Shown: in pieces, positions 27,249 through 35,516 of the stretch | How the letters are laid out: each line of letters begins with the position of its first letter | Numbering within the stretch: the stretch's first letter is position 1 | Source: Lysobacterales bacterium | Lineage (GTDB): Bacteria > Pseudomonadota > Gammaproteobacteria > Xanthomonadales > SZUA-36 | Reading direction: 5' to 3' | Assembly: GCA_029859645.1 (NCBI GenBank) | Contig: JAOUCS010000003.1 | Span: forward strand, 1 to 64,000 | Length of the DNA stretch: 64,000 nt | Position numbers and translations under genes: made by a program | Notes under the pieces: generated by a model | Databases searched by the model: none | Told to the model about the DNA's origin: nothing | The model's input: only the letters and a program-made list of their open reading frames with translations

Positions 27249-28405
27249 CTACTCAACTTGCGCTCATCCAGCCCGATGCTGCGGGCAATAATTTCCTTCA
27301 TGATCTCGGAACTGCCGGCATAGATCCTCGACACCCTGGCGTCGGTGAACATGTGAGAAATCCGGTACTCGCTCATGTAGCCGGCGCCACCATGTAATTG
27401 CACGCAATCGTCCATCACCCTGGATTCCAATTCGGTTGCGTGGTATTTGGCTTCGGCTGCCAGATCTGAACCCAGTTCACCATCAAGGTGCATCATCACG
27501 CACTGGTCGACGAAGGTCTGGCACACGTCCAGCGCGGTGCGCATCTCGGCCATTTTGAATCGGCTGTTCTGGAACGCGCCGATCGGCTTGCCGAAGGCTT
27601 TTCTTTCCAGGATGTAGTCCATCGTGATGTCAAAGGCCACCTGCGCGTGGGCGACTGCCTGGCAGGCGCTGATCAACCGTTCCTCGGCCAGGAAATGCAT
27701 CAGGCTGTAGAAACCCCGCTGTGGGTCGCCCAGCACATTTTCGGTGGGGACCTTGACGTTTTCGAAGAACAATTCGGCCGTGTCCTGGGCTTTGAGGCCC
27801 ATCTTGGCCAGGTTACGACCGCGGCTGAAGCCTTCCATCGCTTCTTCCACCACGAACAGGCCGATGCCGTGGGGTTTGTCGGGCACGGTGCGCGCGGCCA
27901 CCACGAAAGCCCCGCCGTTGACCCCGTTTGAAATGTAAGTCTTTGAACCGTTAATGACCCAGTCGTCGCCCTTACGCACAGCACGTGATTTTATGCCTGC
28001 CAGGTCACTGCCGGCGCCCGGTTCGGTCATTGCGATGCCGAGAATGGTTTCTCCGCTGATGCATTGCGGCAACAGGCGCTCTTTCAATGCCTCGCTGCCA
28101 AGGTGGCCGATATACGGACCTACCAGCCGGCTGTGAAGGGTCAGGAACAGACCCAGGTCGCCGTGACGGAGGGTTTCCTCGATGAGGATTTGCTCAAACC
28201 GGAAATCCTCAATGCCCATTCCACCGTATTGTTCACCGGCCCACATGCAGAGCAGTCCCTGTTCGCCAGCTTTCAGGAATGCATCCTTGTCGCAGATGCC
28301 CTGTTCACGCCATCGTTCGACGTGAGGTGAGATTTCAGCCTGCATGAATTTGCGAACCGAATCCCGGAACATTTCGTGGTCTTCGTCGAATATCAGGCGT
28401 TTCAT
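27245..28405 (-). CDS. Acyl-CoA dehydrogenase (long-chain type)
   Basis: 386 residues, standard for the family; it introduces the 2,3 double bond into acyl-CoA using FAD. Motifs: IAMTEPGAGSDLAGIKSRAV with WVINGSKTYISNG (FAD/substrate loops), and QLHGGAGYMSEYRISHMFTD followed by IYAGSSEIMKEIIARSIG. The position of E in SSEI and the short C terminus resemble long-chain and isovaleryl-type dehydrogenases. The glutamate base cannot be pinned by eye. Last gene of the TetR-thiolase-FadJ-like operon, 9 bases after the FadJ-like stop. Confidence 0.92.
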   Translation of the reverse strand: MKRLIFDEDHEMFRDSVRKFMQAEISPHVERWREQGICDKDAFLKAGEQGLLCMWAGEQYGGMGIEDFRFEQILIEETLRHGDLGLFLTLHSRLVGPYIGHLGSEALKERLLPQCISGETILGIAMTEPGAGSDLAGIKSRAVRKGDDWVINGSKTYISNGVNGGAFVVAARTVPDKPHGIGLFVVEEAMEGFSRGRNLAKMGLKAQDTAELFFENVKVPTENVLGDPQRGFYSLMHFLAEERLISACQAVAHAQVAFDITMDYILERKAFGKPIGAFQNSRFKMAEMRTALDVCQTFVDQCVMMHLDGELGSDLAAEAKYHATELESRVMDDCVQLHGGAGYMSEYRISHMFTDARVSRIYAGSSEIMKEIIARSIGLDERKLSS

Positions 28406-28414
28406 GGGTTCATC

Positions 28415-30556
28415 CTAGTCATAAAAGGGCAGGTTTCCTTCAGCCCGGTTGCGTAGCCATTCCGATGCCTGGAACCGGCCGCCATAGGCTTCCGCCATGC
28501 GGTCGCATTCGGCAACGAAGTTGCGGATACCCATGGTGTCAATATAGGACAGGGTGCCGCCGGTGTAAGGTGGAAAGCCCCAGCCGAAGATCGAGCCGAT
28601 ATCTCCGTCTTCAGCATGGGTCACGACGCCTTCTTCGACACAGCGGACCGTTTCCAGAGCCTGGATGTTCATCAGCCGCTTCTTCAGTTCATCGATATCC
28701 GGCTGCTCAGCGCTTACCGGAAAGTGCTCACCCAGCCCGGGCCACAAGTGCTTGGTGGCGCCCTCAGGATAGGCATAAAAGCCCTTGCCGAAGCGTTTTC
28801 CCTTGCGGTCCAGTTTCTCCACCATCGCCTGGATGGCTTCCTGGCTTGGGTCCGCCGGGTAAGTTTGTCCGAGCGCAGCGGCGGTTTCCTTGCCGATCTT
28901 GTGCGCCAGTTCCAGGGTTACTTCATCCGTGACGGCCAGCGGACCGACCGGCATGCCGGCCATTTTCGCTGCATTTTCGATCAGCGCCGGCTTCACGCCT
29001 TCGGCAAGCATCATGATGCCTTCAGCGGTGAACGTGCTGAACACGCGGCTGGTGTAAAAGCCACGGCTGTCGTTCACCACGATGGGCGTTTTGCGGATCT
29101 GCTGGATGTAGTCCAGGCTGCGTGCGATGGCCTCGTCGTTGGTCTTCTCGCCCAGGATGATCTCCACCAGCGGCATCTTGTCAACCGGCGAGAAGAAGTG
29201 CAGACCGATGAACTGTTCGGGCCGTTGGGAGGCTTTGGCCAGCCCGGTGATCGGCAGGGTGGAGGTGTTGCTGGCGAAAACACAGCTTTCCGGAACCACC
29301 GCCTCGGTCAGGGCCGTTACTTTGGCCTTGAGGTCCTGGTTCTCGAACACGGCCTCTATCACCAGGTCGCAACCCTGCAGGTCGTGGTAGCTGGTGGTCG
29401 GGGTGATCAGGTTAAGCAGCACGGCGGCTTTTTCAGGTGTCGAACGGCCTCGATCGATGGCCTTTTTCAACAACCCCTCGGAATAGGCCTTGCCCTTGTC
29501 GGCGTTTTCCTGGGAGGTATCGAGCAACACGACCTCGATTCCCGCCTTGGCCGAGACGAAGGCTATACCCGCTCCCATCATGCCTGCACCGAGGATTCCC
29601 AGCTTCTTCACTTTTGATTTCTCGATGCCTTCCGGCCTGCGCGCCAGTTTGTCGGCCTTGCCCTTGTTGACGAACAGGCTGCGCATCATGTTGCGCGCAA
29701 CCGGTCCGGCCAGCAGTAAACCGAAGTACTGAGATTCGATTTTCAGGCCGTCGTCGAAAGAGGTCGCACAGCCTTCGAACATCGCGGACTGGGCCGAGAT
29801 CGGGGCAGGGTAGTTATGCTTGGTATTCTTGGCGACAAGGGCGTTACCGACCATGAAGGTCTGCGCCGTACCCGGATGCATCAATCCACCGCCCGGAATC
29901 TTGAATCCTTTCTTGTCCCAGGGCTGTTCCGGGTCACCTTTTTCGAGCACCCATTGCCTGGCCTTTTCGACGACTTCCGCCACCGGTGCGAGTTCATGGA
30001 CCAGGCCCATTTCCAGGGCTTGCTCGGGCCTCTGGTTGCGGCATTGCAGGATCATCGTTGCCGCGTTACGGAAGCCGATCAGCCGCGGCGTTCTCTGCGT
30101 GCCGCCGGCGCCGGGGAGCAGGCCGATATTGACTTCTGGGAAGCCCAGCACCGCACCGGTGTCATTGGCAAGCACCCGGTAATGGCCCGCCAGGCAGACT
30201 TCCAGGCCGCCGCCGAGGGCCAGGCCGTTGATGGCGATGGCCACCGGTTTGCCGCAGGTTTCAATCTGACGCAGGGTCTTGTTCAGGCCAAAGCTGAATT
30301 CGGCCGCCTCCTTGTGCGAAAGGCCGCGGTCATAGGCGGTCACCATGTCCTTGATATCGGCGCCTGCAATAAAGGCCTTTTTCCCGGAAGTGATGACGAT
30401 GCCTTTGACTGCGTCATCAGCAGCGGCTTTACTGGTCGTTGTTTCCAGGTCCTCCATCAGTTCCGGCGTCAGCACGTTCATGGACTTGCCGGGCAGGTCG
30501 ATGGTCAAAAGAGCGATGCCATCGTTGTCGACGGCATATTGAATAGTGTTGTTCAT
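28415..30556 (-). CDS. fadJ: FadJ-like 3-hydroxyacyl-CoA dehydrogenase/enoyl-CoA hydratase (multifunctional alpha subunit)
   Basis: 713 residues from the ATG at 30556; the frame is open further upstream but enters the thiolase gene. The N-terminal hydratase/isomerase domain (about 1-190) shows [10 protein letters not shown] and [17 protein letters not shown]. The dehydrogenase domain has the Rossmann motif [20 protein letters not shown] near 318 and [17 protein letters not shown], then the C-terminal helical repeats. It performs hydration and oxidation in fatty-acid beta-oxidation. The N terminus (ITIDVPG-like [14 protein letters not shown]) resembles FadJ more than FadB. It lies 13 bases after the thiolase stop, its presumed beta subunit. 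Confidence 0.93.
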   Translation of the reverse strand: MNNTIQYAVDNDGIALLTIDLPGKSMNVLTPELMEDLETTTSKAAADDAVKGIVITSGKKAFIAGADIKDMVTAYDRGLSHKEAAEFSFGLNKTLRQIETCGKPVAIAINGLALGGGLEVCLAGHYRVLANDTGAVLGFPEVNIGLLPGAGGTQRTPRLIGFRNAATMILQCRNQRPEQALEMGLVHELAPVAEVVEKARQWVLEKGDPEQPWDKKGFKIPGGGLMHPGTAQTFMVGNALVAKNTKHNYPAPISAQSAMFEGCATSFDDGLKIESQYFGLLLAGPVARNMMRSLFVNKGKADKLARRPEGIEKSKVKKLGILGAGMMGAGIAFVSAKAGIEVVLLDTSQENADKGKAYSEGLLKKAIDRGRSTPEKAAVLLNLITPTTSYHDLQGCDLVIEAVFENQDLKAKVTALTEAVVPESCVFASNTSTLPITGLAKASQRPEQFIGLHFFSPVDKMPLVEIILGEKTNDEAIARSLDYIQQIRKTPIVVNDSRGFYTSRVFSTFTAEGIMMLAEGVKPALIENAAKMAGMPVGPLAVTDEVTLELAHKIGKETAAALGQTYPADPSQEAIQAMVEKLDRKGKRFGKGFYAYPEGATKHLWPGLGEHFPVSAEQPDIDELKKRLMNIQALETVRCVEEGVVTHAEDGDIGSIFGWGFPPYTGGTLSYIDTMGIRNFVAECDRMAEAYGGRFQASEWLRNRAEGNLPFYD

Positions 30557-30569
30557 CTTTACTGTCCTT

Positions 30570-31778
30570 TTATACGCGTTCGATGATGGTGGCAGTGCCC
30601 ATGCCGGCACCAATACACAGTGTGACGAGACCGGTTTCCAGGTCGCGCCGCTCCATTTCATCCACCAGCGTGCCCAGCACCATGGCGCCGGTAGCACCCA
30701 GTGGATGGCCCATGGCGATAGCGCCGCCATTCACGTTGATCTTGTCATGGGGTATGTCCAAAAGTTTCATGTACAGCAGCACGACCGAGGCGAAGGCCTC
30801 GTTCAGCTCCCACAGATCGATGTCAGATTTATCCATGCCGGCCAGTTTCAGCGCCTTCAGTGAAGCTGGTGCCGGGCCGGTCAGCATGATGGTGGGTTCG
30901 CTGCCGATCGATGCGAAGGAGCGGATCCGGGCTCGGGGTTTAAGGCCCATCTTCTCGCCGGCCTCGGCGCTGCCGATCAGCACGGCGGCTGCTCCGTCGA
31001 CGATACCACTGGAGTTGCCCGCGGTGTGGACGTGATCGATGGCTTCGACCTCCGGGTATTTCTGAATCGCCACATCGTCGAAGCCAGCCTGGTCGCCCAT
31101 CATCGCGAAGGCCGGCTTGAGACCTGCCAGGCTCTCCATGCTGGCGTCACCGCGCACGGTTTCGTCATGGTCGAGCACGACCTCACCCACGTGGTCCGTG
31201 ATGGGCAGGATTGACTTGCTGAAATAGCCGTTTTCCCAGGCATGAGCCGCGCGTTGCTGACTGGCCACGGCGTAGGCGTCCGCGTCTTCGCGGGTAAATC
31301 CGTTCAGGGTTGCGATCAGGTCAGCGCCAATGCCCTGTGGCACGAAATAAGTGTTATAAGCTGTCTGCGGATCGATGGCCATGGCGCCACCGTCCGAACC
31401 CATGGGGACCCGGGACATGCATTCGACACCTCCACCGATGGCCGCCTGGGACTGGCCGGACATGACCTGGGAAGCGGCTGCATTCACGGCTTCCAGGGCC
31501 GATGCACAGAAGCGGTTGATCTGTTTGCCGGGTACGCTCTCGGCGTAGTCAGCGTTGATCACTGCAACGCGAGCGATATTCGCGCCCTGTTCGCCCACGG
31601 GGGCTACACAGCCCAGGATCACGTCATCAAGAATAGAAGTGTCCAGTTGATTTCGATCGCGCAAACCCTGCAGTACCTGTGTGGTCAGGTCCATGGGTGT
31701 GATCGGGTTCAGGCTTCCGCCCTGCTTGCCGCGGCCCCGGGGGGAGCGGACATGGTCGTAGATGAATGCTTCGGTCAT
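30570..31778 (-). CDS. Acetyl-CoA C-acyltransferase (thiolase), beta-oxidation type
   Basis: 402 residues, the normal thiolase length. The nucleophile Cys is in [18 protein letters not shown]; the second active-site pieces are [18 protein letters not shown] (His) and [15 protein letters not shown] (Cys). It cleaves 3-ketoacyl-CoA in the last step of each beta-oxidation turn. Immediately precedes the FadJ-like gene, and follows the TetR gene by 18 bases, so it is probably FadI/FadA-like in a complex with the alpha subunit. Biosynthetic acetoacetyl-CoA thiolases share the motifs, but context points to degradation. Confidence 0.93.
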   Translation of the reverse strand: MTEAFIYDHVRSPRGRGKQGGSLNPITPMDLTTQVLQGLRDRNQLDTSILDDVILGCVAPVGEQGANIARVAVINADYAESVPGKQINRFCASALEAVNAAASQVMSGQSQAAIGGGVECMSRVPMGSDGGAMAIDPQTAYNTYFVPQGIGADLIATLNGFTREDADAYAVASQQRAAHAWENGYFSKSILPITDHVGEVVLDHDETVRGDASMESLAGLKPAFAMMGDQAGFDDVAIQKYPEVEAIDHVHTAGNSSGIVDGAAAVLIGSAEAGEKMGLKPRARIRSFASIGSEPTIMLTGPAPASLKALKLAGMDKSDIDLWELNEAFASVVLLYMKLLDIPHDKINVNGGAIAMGHPLGATGAMVLGTLVDEMERRDLETGLVTLCIGAGMGTATIIERV

Positions 31779-31796
31779 TACCTTTCCTCTGTTGTC

Positions 31797-32432
31797 TCAT
31801 GCGCGCAGCAGGCGCAGCATATTGCGTTTGAAATCCTTGTAGGCCGCGGCCAGGTCAAAGTCCGGGCTGACCAGCCACTGGCTGTTGATGCCGATCAGGC
31901 CGCCATAAAACTGCTCCGCGGCCCGCCGAGCATTGATGTTCTTGCCGATTTCCCCTTTTTCTTTACCCTCGCGGACCCAGGTTGCCACCGTTTCACGCTG
32001 GATTTGCATGAACTCGGCCACGTTGGGCTTGAACTCGGAAGAGGGGTCCAGCGCCGCGCCCCACAGAATGTTCTGGGCGCGGATGAATTCCGGGTGGTGC
32101 AGTGCATGGGCCAGGTGTGCGTCGATCGCGGTGCCGACAGCCGCGATACCGGTCTTACCGTCGAGTGCCCCTTTGAGCTCCCGGGTCCAGATCGTGGAAA
32201 CGTGCTTCAGCACTGCCCGATACAGGCCGGCCTTGGTACCAAAATGATGCGCGGCCAGGCCCCGGCTGTAGCCCGCGTTCAGGCCCACCGCCGCCGCAGT
32301 CGTGCCCTGCAGGCCGGCGGTGTTCAGCAGCTTTATCGCTGCCTTGATCATCAGGGATTCCGCCAATGCCGTGCGCTCTGCCTGGGTGCGGGCAGGGACT
32401 GCTTTGTTGCTGTCGGATTCGGTCTGGGGCAT
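31797..32432 (-). CDS. TetR family transcriptional regulator of the beta-oxidation operon
   Basis: 211 residues from the ATG at 32432 (MPQTESDSNKAV); a TTG nine codons upstream lies inside the palindrome and is less likely. The helix-turn-helix is AGLQGTTAAAVGLNAGYSRG followed by LAAHHFGTKAGLYRAVL, typical TetR. The C-terminal ligand domain has no recognisable relative. It is first in the operon and a perfect inverted repeat lies in its leader, so autorepression with acyl-CoA as effector is a natural inference. PsrA and FadR of other bacteria play that role but are not closely similar in sequence. Confidence 0.87.
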   Translation of the reverse strand: MPQTESDSNKAVPARTQAERTALAESLMIKAAIKLLNTAGLQGTTAAAVGLNAGYSRGLAAHHFGTKAGLYRAVLKHVSTIWTRELKGALDGKTGIAAVGTAIDAHLAHALHHPEFIRAQNILWGAALDPSSEFKPNVAEFMQIQRETVATWVREGKEKGEIGKNINARRAAEQFYGGLIGINSQWLVSPDFDLAAAYKDFKRNMLRLLRA

Positions 32433-32445
32433 GGAGTGAAAAATA

Positions 32446-32460
32446 CTTGTTGGTAACAAG
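32446..32460 (-). promoter_or_regulatory. Perfect palindrome CTTGTT-GGT-AACAAG, candidate TetR operator
   Basis: A 6-bp perfect inverted repeat with a 3-base spacer, starting 14 bases upstream of the TetR start codon. It lies just downstream of a candidate promoter (-10 at 32463-32468), so a bound repressor would cover the transcription start of the whole TetR-thiolase-fadJ-dehydrogenase operon. A second half-site-like CAAGTTT follows. Confidence 0.5.
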
Positions 32461-32462
32461 CA

Positions 32463-32490
32463 AGTTTATCAAGGCGCCCAGCAAAGTCAA
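32463..32490 (-). promoter_or_regulatory. Candidate sigma70 promoter for the beta-oxidation operon
   Basis: On the minus strand TTGACT (32485-32490) is separated by 16 bases from TAAACT (32463-32468). The -35 matches consensus at five of six positions; the -10 is weaker. It sits directly upstream of the palindrome at 32446-32460 and about 30 bases before the regulator start. Confidence 0.4.
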
Positions 32491-32531
32491 CAATGAACTA
32501 AGTGTCAACAGAGCCATGGGATCACAGATTC

Positions 32532-32555
32532 TGTGGGAGCGGCTTCATTCGCGAC
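32532..32555 (+). repeat. REP-like element, first of an inverted pair
   Basis: Sequence of the form TGTGGGAGCGGCTTC-AT-TCGCGAC. The GGGAGCGGCTTCA...CGCGAC core is a familiar REP/ERIC-like extragenic palindrome in Xanthomonadales and Pseudomonas. The loop bases differ from the copy at 32659-32683, which lies inverted about 100 bases away. Confidence 0.55.
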
Positions 32556-32658
32556 AGCAAATCGCCATTCAAGCGATCCGCTGGTGCCAGGGTGGCCATT
32601 TTTCTTTTCCAGCGATTATTGCTCTCTTACCAAAAAGGCGCCCAAATGGTGCCTTTCT

Positions 32659-32683
32659 GTCGCGGCTGAAGCCGCTCCTCCAC
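32659..32683 (-). repeat. REP-like element, second of an inverted pair
   Basis: Reads GTGGAGGAGCGGCTTC-AGC-CGCGAC on the minus strand, with an internal GCGGCTTCAGCCGC stem. Together with the copy at 32532-32555 it forms a head-to-head pair (a REPIN/BIME-like layout). It lies at the 3' edge of a gene relic. No RAYT transposase is seen in the window. Confidence 0.55.
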
Positions 32684-32788
32684 CAGATCCTGCAACAGGG
32701 CTTCGAGCGTTTCTGCCAGAATCCCGGTGGCATAGGGATAACCGGCATGGTCGGTGCCGAAAGTGAGGCCGGAACTGTTTCGAAGTGA
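32684..32788 (-). pseudogene. Relic of the C terminus of a DUF3501-like protein
   Basis: Minus-strand translation gives SLRNSSGLTFGTDHAGYP followed by YATGILAETLEALLQDLV. This parallels the end of the intact DUF3501 protein at 35517-36098 (ALREGAGLEFGTNHAGYP ... IKSLVNDLS): GLxFGTxHAGYP is shared in the same order. The rest of a DUF3501 frame is not visible upstream; about 35 codons remain, cut on the 3' side by a REP element. Probably decayed copy rather than a working gene. Confidence 0.5.
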
Positions 32789-32901
32789 TACTCGGGAATG
32801 CAAGCTCCCGATAACATGTGCCAAATTCCGCTGGCTCCACACAAAATACAGGCGGAAATCAGTATTTCTCACCGCGCGACGGAGCGGGGGTCTCTGCTCA
32901 C

Positions 32902-33075
32902 TTATTGGTCAAGAATGATTCCGTTGACGGGAACCTGGAGTTTCGGAACTTCCGGATCGTTGGTTTGAAATACTATGGTGCCTTCGATTTCCCCGGGCTG
33001 AACGCGCTCGGGAGCCAGCCAGATCGTGTTCTCCCAACGATCGCCCTCGGGTCCCTGTTCGGACCAAATCTTCAA
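32902..33075 (-). pseudogene. Relic of the C-terminal domain of a DUF1573-like protein
   Basis: A frame ending at 32902-32904 reads PGEIEGTIVFQTNDPEVP followed by KLQVPVNGIILDQ. This parallels the end of the intact neighbour at 33227-34267 (GPLDGKILIETDDENFP ... LEIPVSGLVTD). Upstream there is no good start codon: the frame stays open to about 33190 but the continuation that would look protein-like (TLVDDTVRIDSQPS) is in another frame ending at a stop, suggesting a frameshift near 33075-33080. Taken as a decayed tail, though a frameshifted working gene cannot be excluded. Confidence 0.45.
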
Positions 33076-33226
33076 AACAGGGAGGGCTGCGAGTCGATAC
33101 GGACCGTGTCGTCGACGAGGGTATAGTTCGTGTGATGGTGAAAGTGGGCAGAGGGGGCCGGCATGAACGAAAGTTAGGGCTCTCAGTTGGGCTGCTTAGG
33201 GCCTGATGGTTCATTGACGCAGTTGG

Positions 33227-34267
33227 TCAATCCGTGACGAGTCCAGAAACGGGTATTTCCAGTGACGGAAAGTTCTCGTCATCCGTTTCAATCAGGATCT
33301 TTCCGTCTAGCGGCCCTGCCTGAACCTGTTTCGGATTCAGACGGACATCGACTCTGATGACTTCCGCGGGGCCCTCGGGTGTTACCTTTATAGCCAAACT
33401 AGAAACGTCCGAGGTAACCGATGTGATGCTCATGGTTCCCGATTTTCTGTGCAAAGTCAGAGTTTGTGACAAGAGTTCTGCCAAACCTTCTCTCTTCAGA
33501 GCCGTCAAGCTCAGTTTGCCAAATTCGACAGAATCTGGTGCCGCGTGCACTTCGGGTTTGACCATGATTCTGACTTGTACCCCGAGTTTCGGACGCTTCG
33601 TACTGTTCGTATGCACCACAAGAAATTGTTCGTAACGCCCGACCGGGGTCGATTCTTTGACGGTGACACGAAGTTCGTAGCGCTGGCCTTCTTCGACGGG
33701 AACGACTTCAGCCACGAATGCATCTCCCTGAGGCTCCAGGTGGGAAATAAGCAGGGGAGACTCCTGGTTGTTGACAATTTCCAGGCCCCGAGTTGTTTGT
33801 TCACCTTCGAAAGAACTGAGCATCACCAAGGGGTAGGGCAGCACGTCGACCGGTCGGAAAACGGTACCCGAGAGTGACAAAAAGATTTTTGATCTCGCGG
33901 GGTCGTTCAATTTAAGCCTGACCGCACCCTCGACCTGCTGCGAGATGCTTGAGGTGTCCCAATTGACGACAAGCTTAGCTTCTTCCCCCGGTTCGAGTGC
34001 CTGCCTTACCTGAATCGTCATACCCGGCATGGATACCTGGGCGTCCTCAAAAACCAGGGTCTCGTCGCCCAGGTTCCTGACGAGAAAGCTTTCTGACACG
34101 GTCGTGCCCCGGGCCACCCTGCCGAACTCAGCGCTCTGCCGGTCGATCCACACTTTTGGGGCGCCATACGCGGCGGCCGTCAAAACCGTGAACAGCAGTC
34201 CCATAGCCGGGATAACGGCACGGGACGGGTACTTTAGGATCGATCGGATCAAACCATCAATTCTCAT
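33227..34267 (-). CDS. Exported DUF1573-like immunoglobulin-fold protein
   Basis: 346 residues. A hydrophobic signal at about 18-36 (AVIPAMGLLFTVLTAAAYG) is followed by a DUF1573/HYDIN-like domain: FGRVARGTTVSESFLVRNLG is the family's typical opening. Two more beta-sandwich segments follow, with VEFGKLSLTALKREGL and the C-terminal GKILIETDDENFPSLEIPV. No catalytic motifs are visible; a structural or binding role outside the inner membrane is the most that can be said. Starts 20 bases after a terminator for the upstream gene, so it needs its own promoter or depends on read-through. A decayed paralogous tail lies just downstream. Confidence 0.78.
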   Translation of the reverse strand: MRIDGLIRSILKYPSRAVIPAMGLLFTVLTAAAYGAPKVWIDRQSAEFGRVARGTTVSESFLVRNLGDETLVFEDAQVSMPGMTIQVRQALEPGEEAKLVVNWDTSSISQQVEGAVRLKLNDPARSKIFLSLSGTVFRPVDVLPYPLVMLSSFEGEQTTRGLEIVNNQESPLLISHLEPQGDAFVAEVVPVEEGQRYELRVTVKESTPVGRYEQFLVVHTNSTKRPKLGVQVRIMVKPEVHAAPDSVEFGKLSLTALKREGLAELLSQTLTLHRKSGTMSITSVTSDVSSLAIKVTPEGPAEVIRVDVRLNPKQVQAGPLDGKILIETDDENFPSLEIPVSGLVTD

Positions 34268-34282
34268 TCAATTGGATCAAAC

Positions 34283-34310
34283 AAAAAGGGCCGCGGGTGA
34301 CCGCGGCCCT
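34283..34310 (-). terminator. Strong rho-independent terminator of the orphan secreted-protein gene
   Basis: Minus strand: a perfect 10-bp GC-rich stem (AGGGCCGCGG / CCGCGGCCCT, 34287-34296 and 34301-34310) with a 4-base loop, followed directly by TTTTTGTTT. It lies 25 bases beyond the stop of the gene at 34336-35214 and just upstream of the DUF1573-like gene. Confidence 0.85.
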
Positions 34311-34335
34311 CGTAAGCACTAACGAGCTCTGATTC

Positions 34336-35214
34336 CTATTCCGGATAGAAACGCAGCTGCGCCAGGCGCAGCCCGTTATTGTCGTAGTTCCAGAACCAAT
34401 CCTGCGTGTCACCGGCAAACAACGAAATACGCGTCAGCGTCACGGCATCGGGATCGGCTTCCAGGTCTCCGTCGTCATCACAGATCAGGCTGCCATCTTC
34501 TAGCTCGGTCAATGGCACTTCGCACAAGTAAGCGAACAGCGAGGTCAGTTCCTGGGTGACATCGGTGAAGCTCGATTTGCCGTAGTCACGGGTCAGAACG
34601 GCTTGCTCCGTCGAGCAGACAAGGTCTTTGTCCACTGTTGCGCATGTGGTAGCCACGGCTTGACCACCCGGCTTGCCCAGAGCCCGCGCCCATACGCTAT
34701 AGCTGGCTTGCGGATCATCAGCATCGCATCCTATGAATTCTTCTGCGCCATCGCTCACGACATTGTTATTACAGGGCAGTTCGAAGACCGCGCCCCGCTT
34801 CTTCGTGACCAGGCACACGTATTCGTCATTTTCATTGAATTCGCAACGGTCCCAATCGTCATCGAACTGTTCGCTACAGCCGTAGGCCTCATCGAACCCG
34901 TTCCCGTCGCAGACACGGAAGGTGTCGCCGGGAGCCAGCCAGATTTTCGAATCAACGATCGCAGTGCCGGGTTCAACCGTGCCATCGGCATTGGTCTTCA
35001 CGGATTTGTTACCGGTCTTGGTGCTTTTGAGAGGAACAAAGATGGTGTGCCGGTTGGAACCCGTCATGTCGGCTTTCTTGGGATTCTCCACACCGATGAT
35101 GTTCAGGTTGTAATGCGGACCCGAAGGAGCTCCGTTACCTTTACCTGCCAAGACGCTAAAACTGTACAAACAGGTCAGCAATAAAATCGATAAAACAAAA
35201 AAGGACTTCTTCAT
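34336..35214 (-). CDS. Orphan secreted protein of unknown function
   Basis: 292 residues from the ATG at 35214, which has AGGAGT 7 bases before it and begins a strong signal peptide (KKSFFVLSILLLTCLYSF, cleavage likely after SVLA). The mature protein is acidic and cysteine-containing. It opens GPHYNLNIIGVENPKKADMT and has SNRHTIFVPL, a pair of segments I believe recur in uncharacterised secreted proteins, and later ASYSVWARALGKPGGQA. About ten cysteines suggest disulphides. It has its own leader, strong ribosome site and strong terminator, so it is probably a well-expressed single gene. I can give no function. Confidence 0.8.
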   Translation of the reverse strand: MKKSFFVLSILLLTCLYSFSVLAGKGNGAPSGPHYNLNIIGVENPKKADMTGSNRHTIFVPLKSTKTGNKSVKTNADGTVEPGTAIVDSKIWLAPGDTFRVCDGNGFDEAYGCSEQFDDDWDRCEFNENDEYVCLVTKKRGAVFELPCNNNVVSDGAEEFIGCDADDPQASYSVWARALGKPGGQAVATTCATVDKDLVCSTEQAVLTRDYGKSSFTDVTQELTSLFAYLCEVPLTELEDGSLICDDDGDLEADPDAVTLTRISLFAGDTQDWFWNYDNNGLRLAQLRFYPE

Positions 35215-35516
35215 AATAATACTCCTAAACAATTTTTCCCTGCGCCAACAGAACCGGCAGAAACAGACCCCTGTGGAGGTGTGGCCCCTTTTTTGTAATT
35301 CAGAAATGTTACAGCAAGGAGCCCATCCCTGGCCGCTGTATAATCAAATCTAGACCAAAGATGGCCGAAACTCAATCTCTTTAGGGTTTATTCATTCAAT
35401 CTTTAATCAATCATTAATTAGTGAAAAATATATCGTCAACGCTTAAAAATAAATGCTTTATCTGGAATCTTTTTGTATGGTTTCGCTGACCTGGTGATCT
35501 ATCGGACGAAGTCCGT
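35215..35516. other. AT-rich intergenic region upstream of the orphan secreted protein
   Basis: About 300 bases, clearly more AT-rich than the neighbouring genes, especially 35380-35480. It holds the leader and presumably the promoter of the secreted-protein gene. A short hairpin CGGAC-GAA-GTCCG (35503-35515) follows the DUF3501 stop by one base on the minus strand, without a T tract. No gene is supported. Confidence 0.45.

Noticed and set aside
30557-30730. N-terminal extension of the FadJ-like protein
   Set aside because: It runs through the thiolase coding region in another frame and gives a Trp-rich stretch with no family similarity.
31242-32456. 404-codon plus-strand open frame over the thiolase and TetR genes
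   Set aside because: Antisense shadow: the minus strand carries clear thiolase and TetR motifs, and this frame shows none.
32909-33214. 101-codon minus-strand frame starting MNHQALSS
   Set aside because: The similarity to a DUF1573 tail is in another frame of the same strand; this frame's Ser/Arg/Pro-rich translation looks non-coding.
35503-35515. Hairpin just after the DUF3501 stop as a terminator
   Set aside because: Only a 5-bp stem with no T tract; retained only as a note in the intergenic entry.
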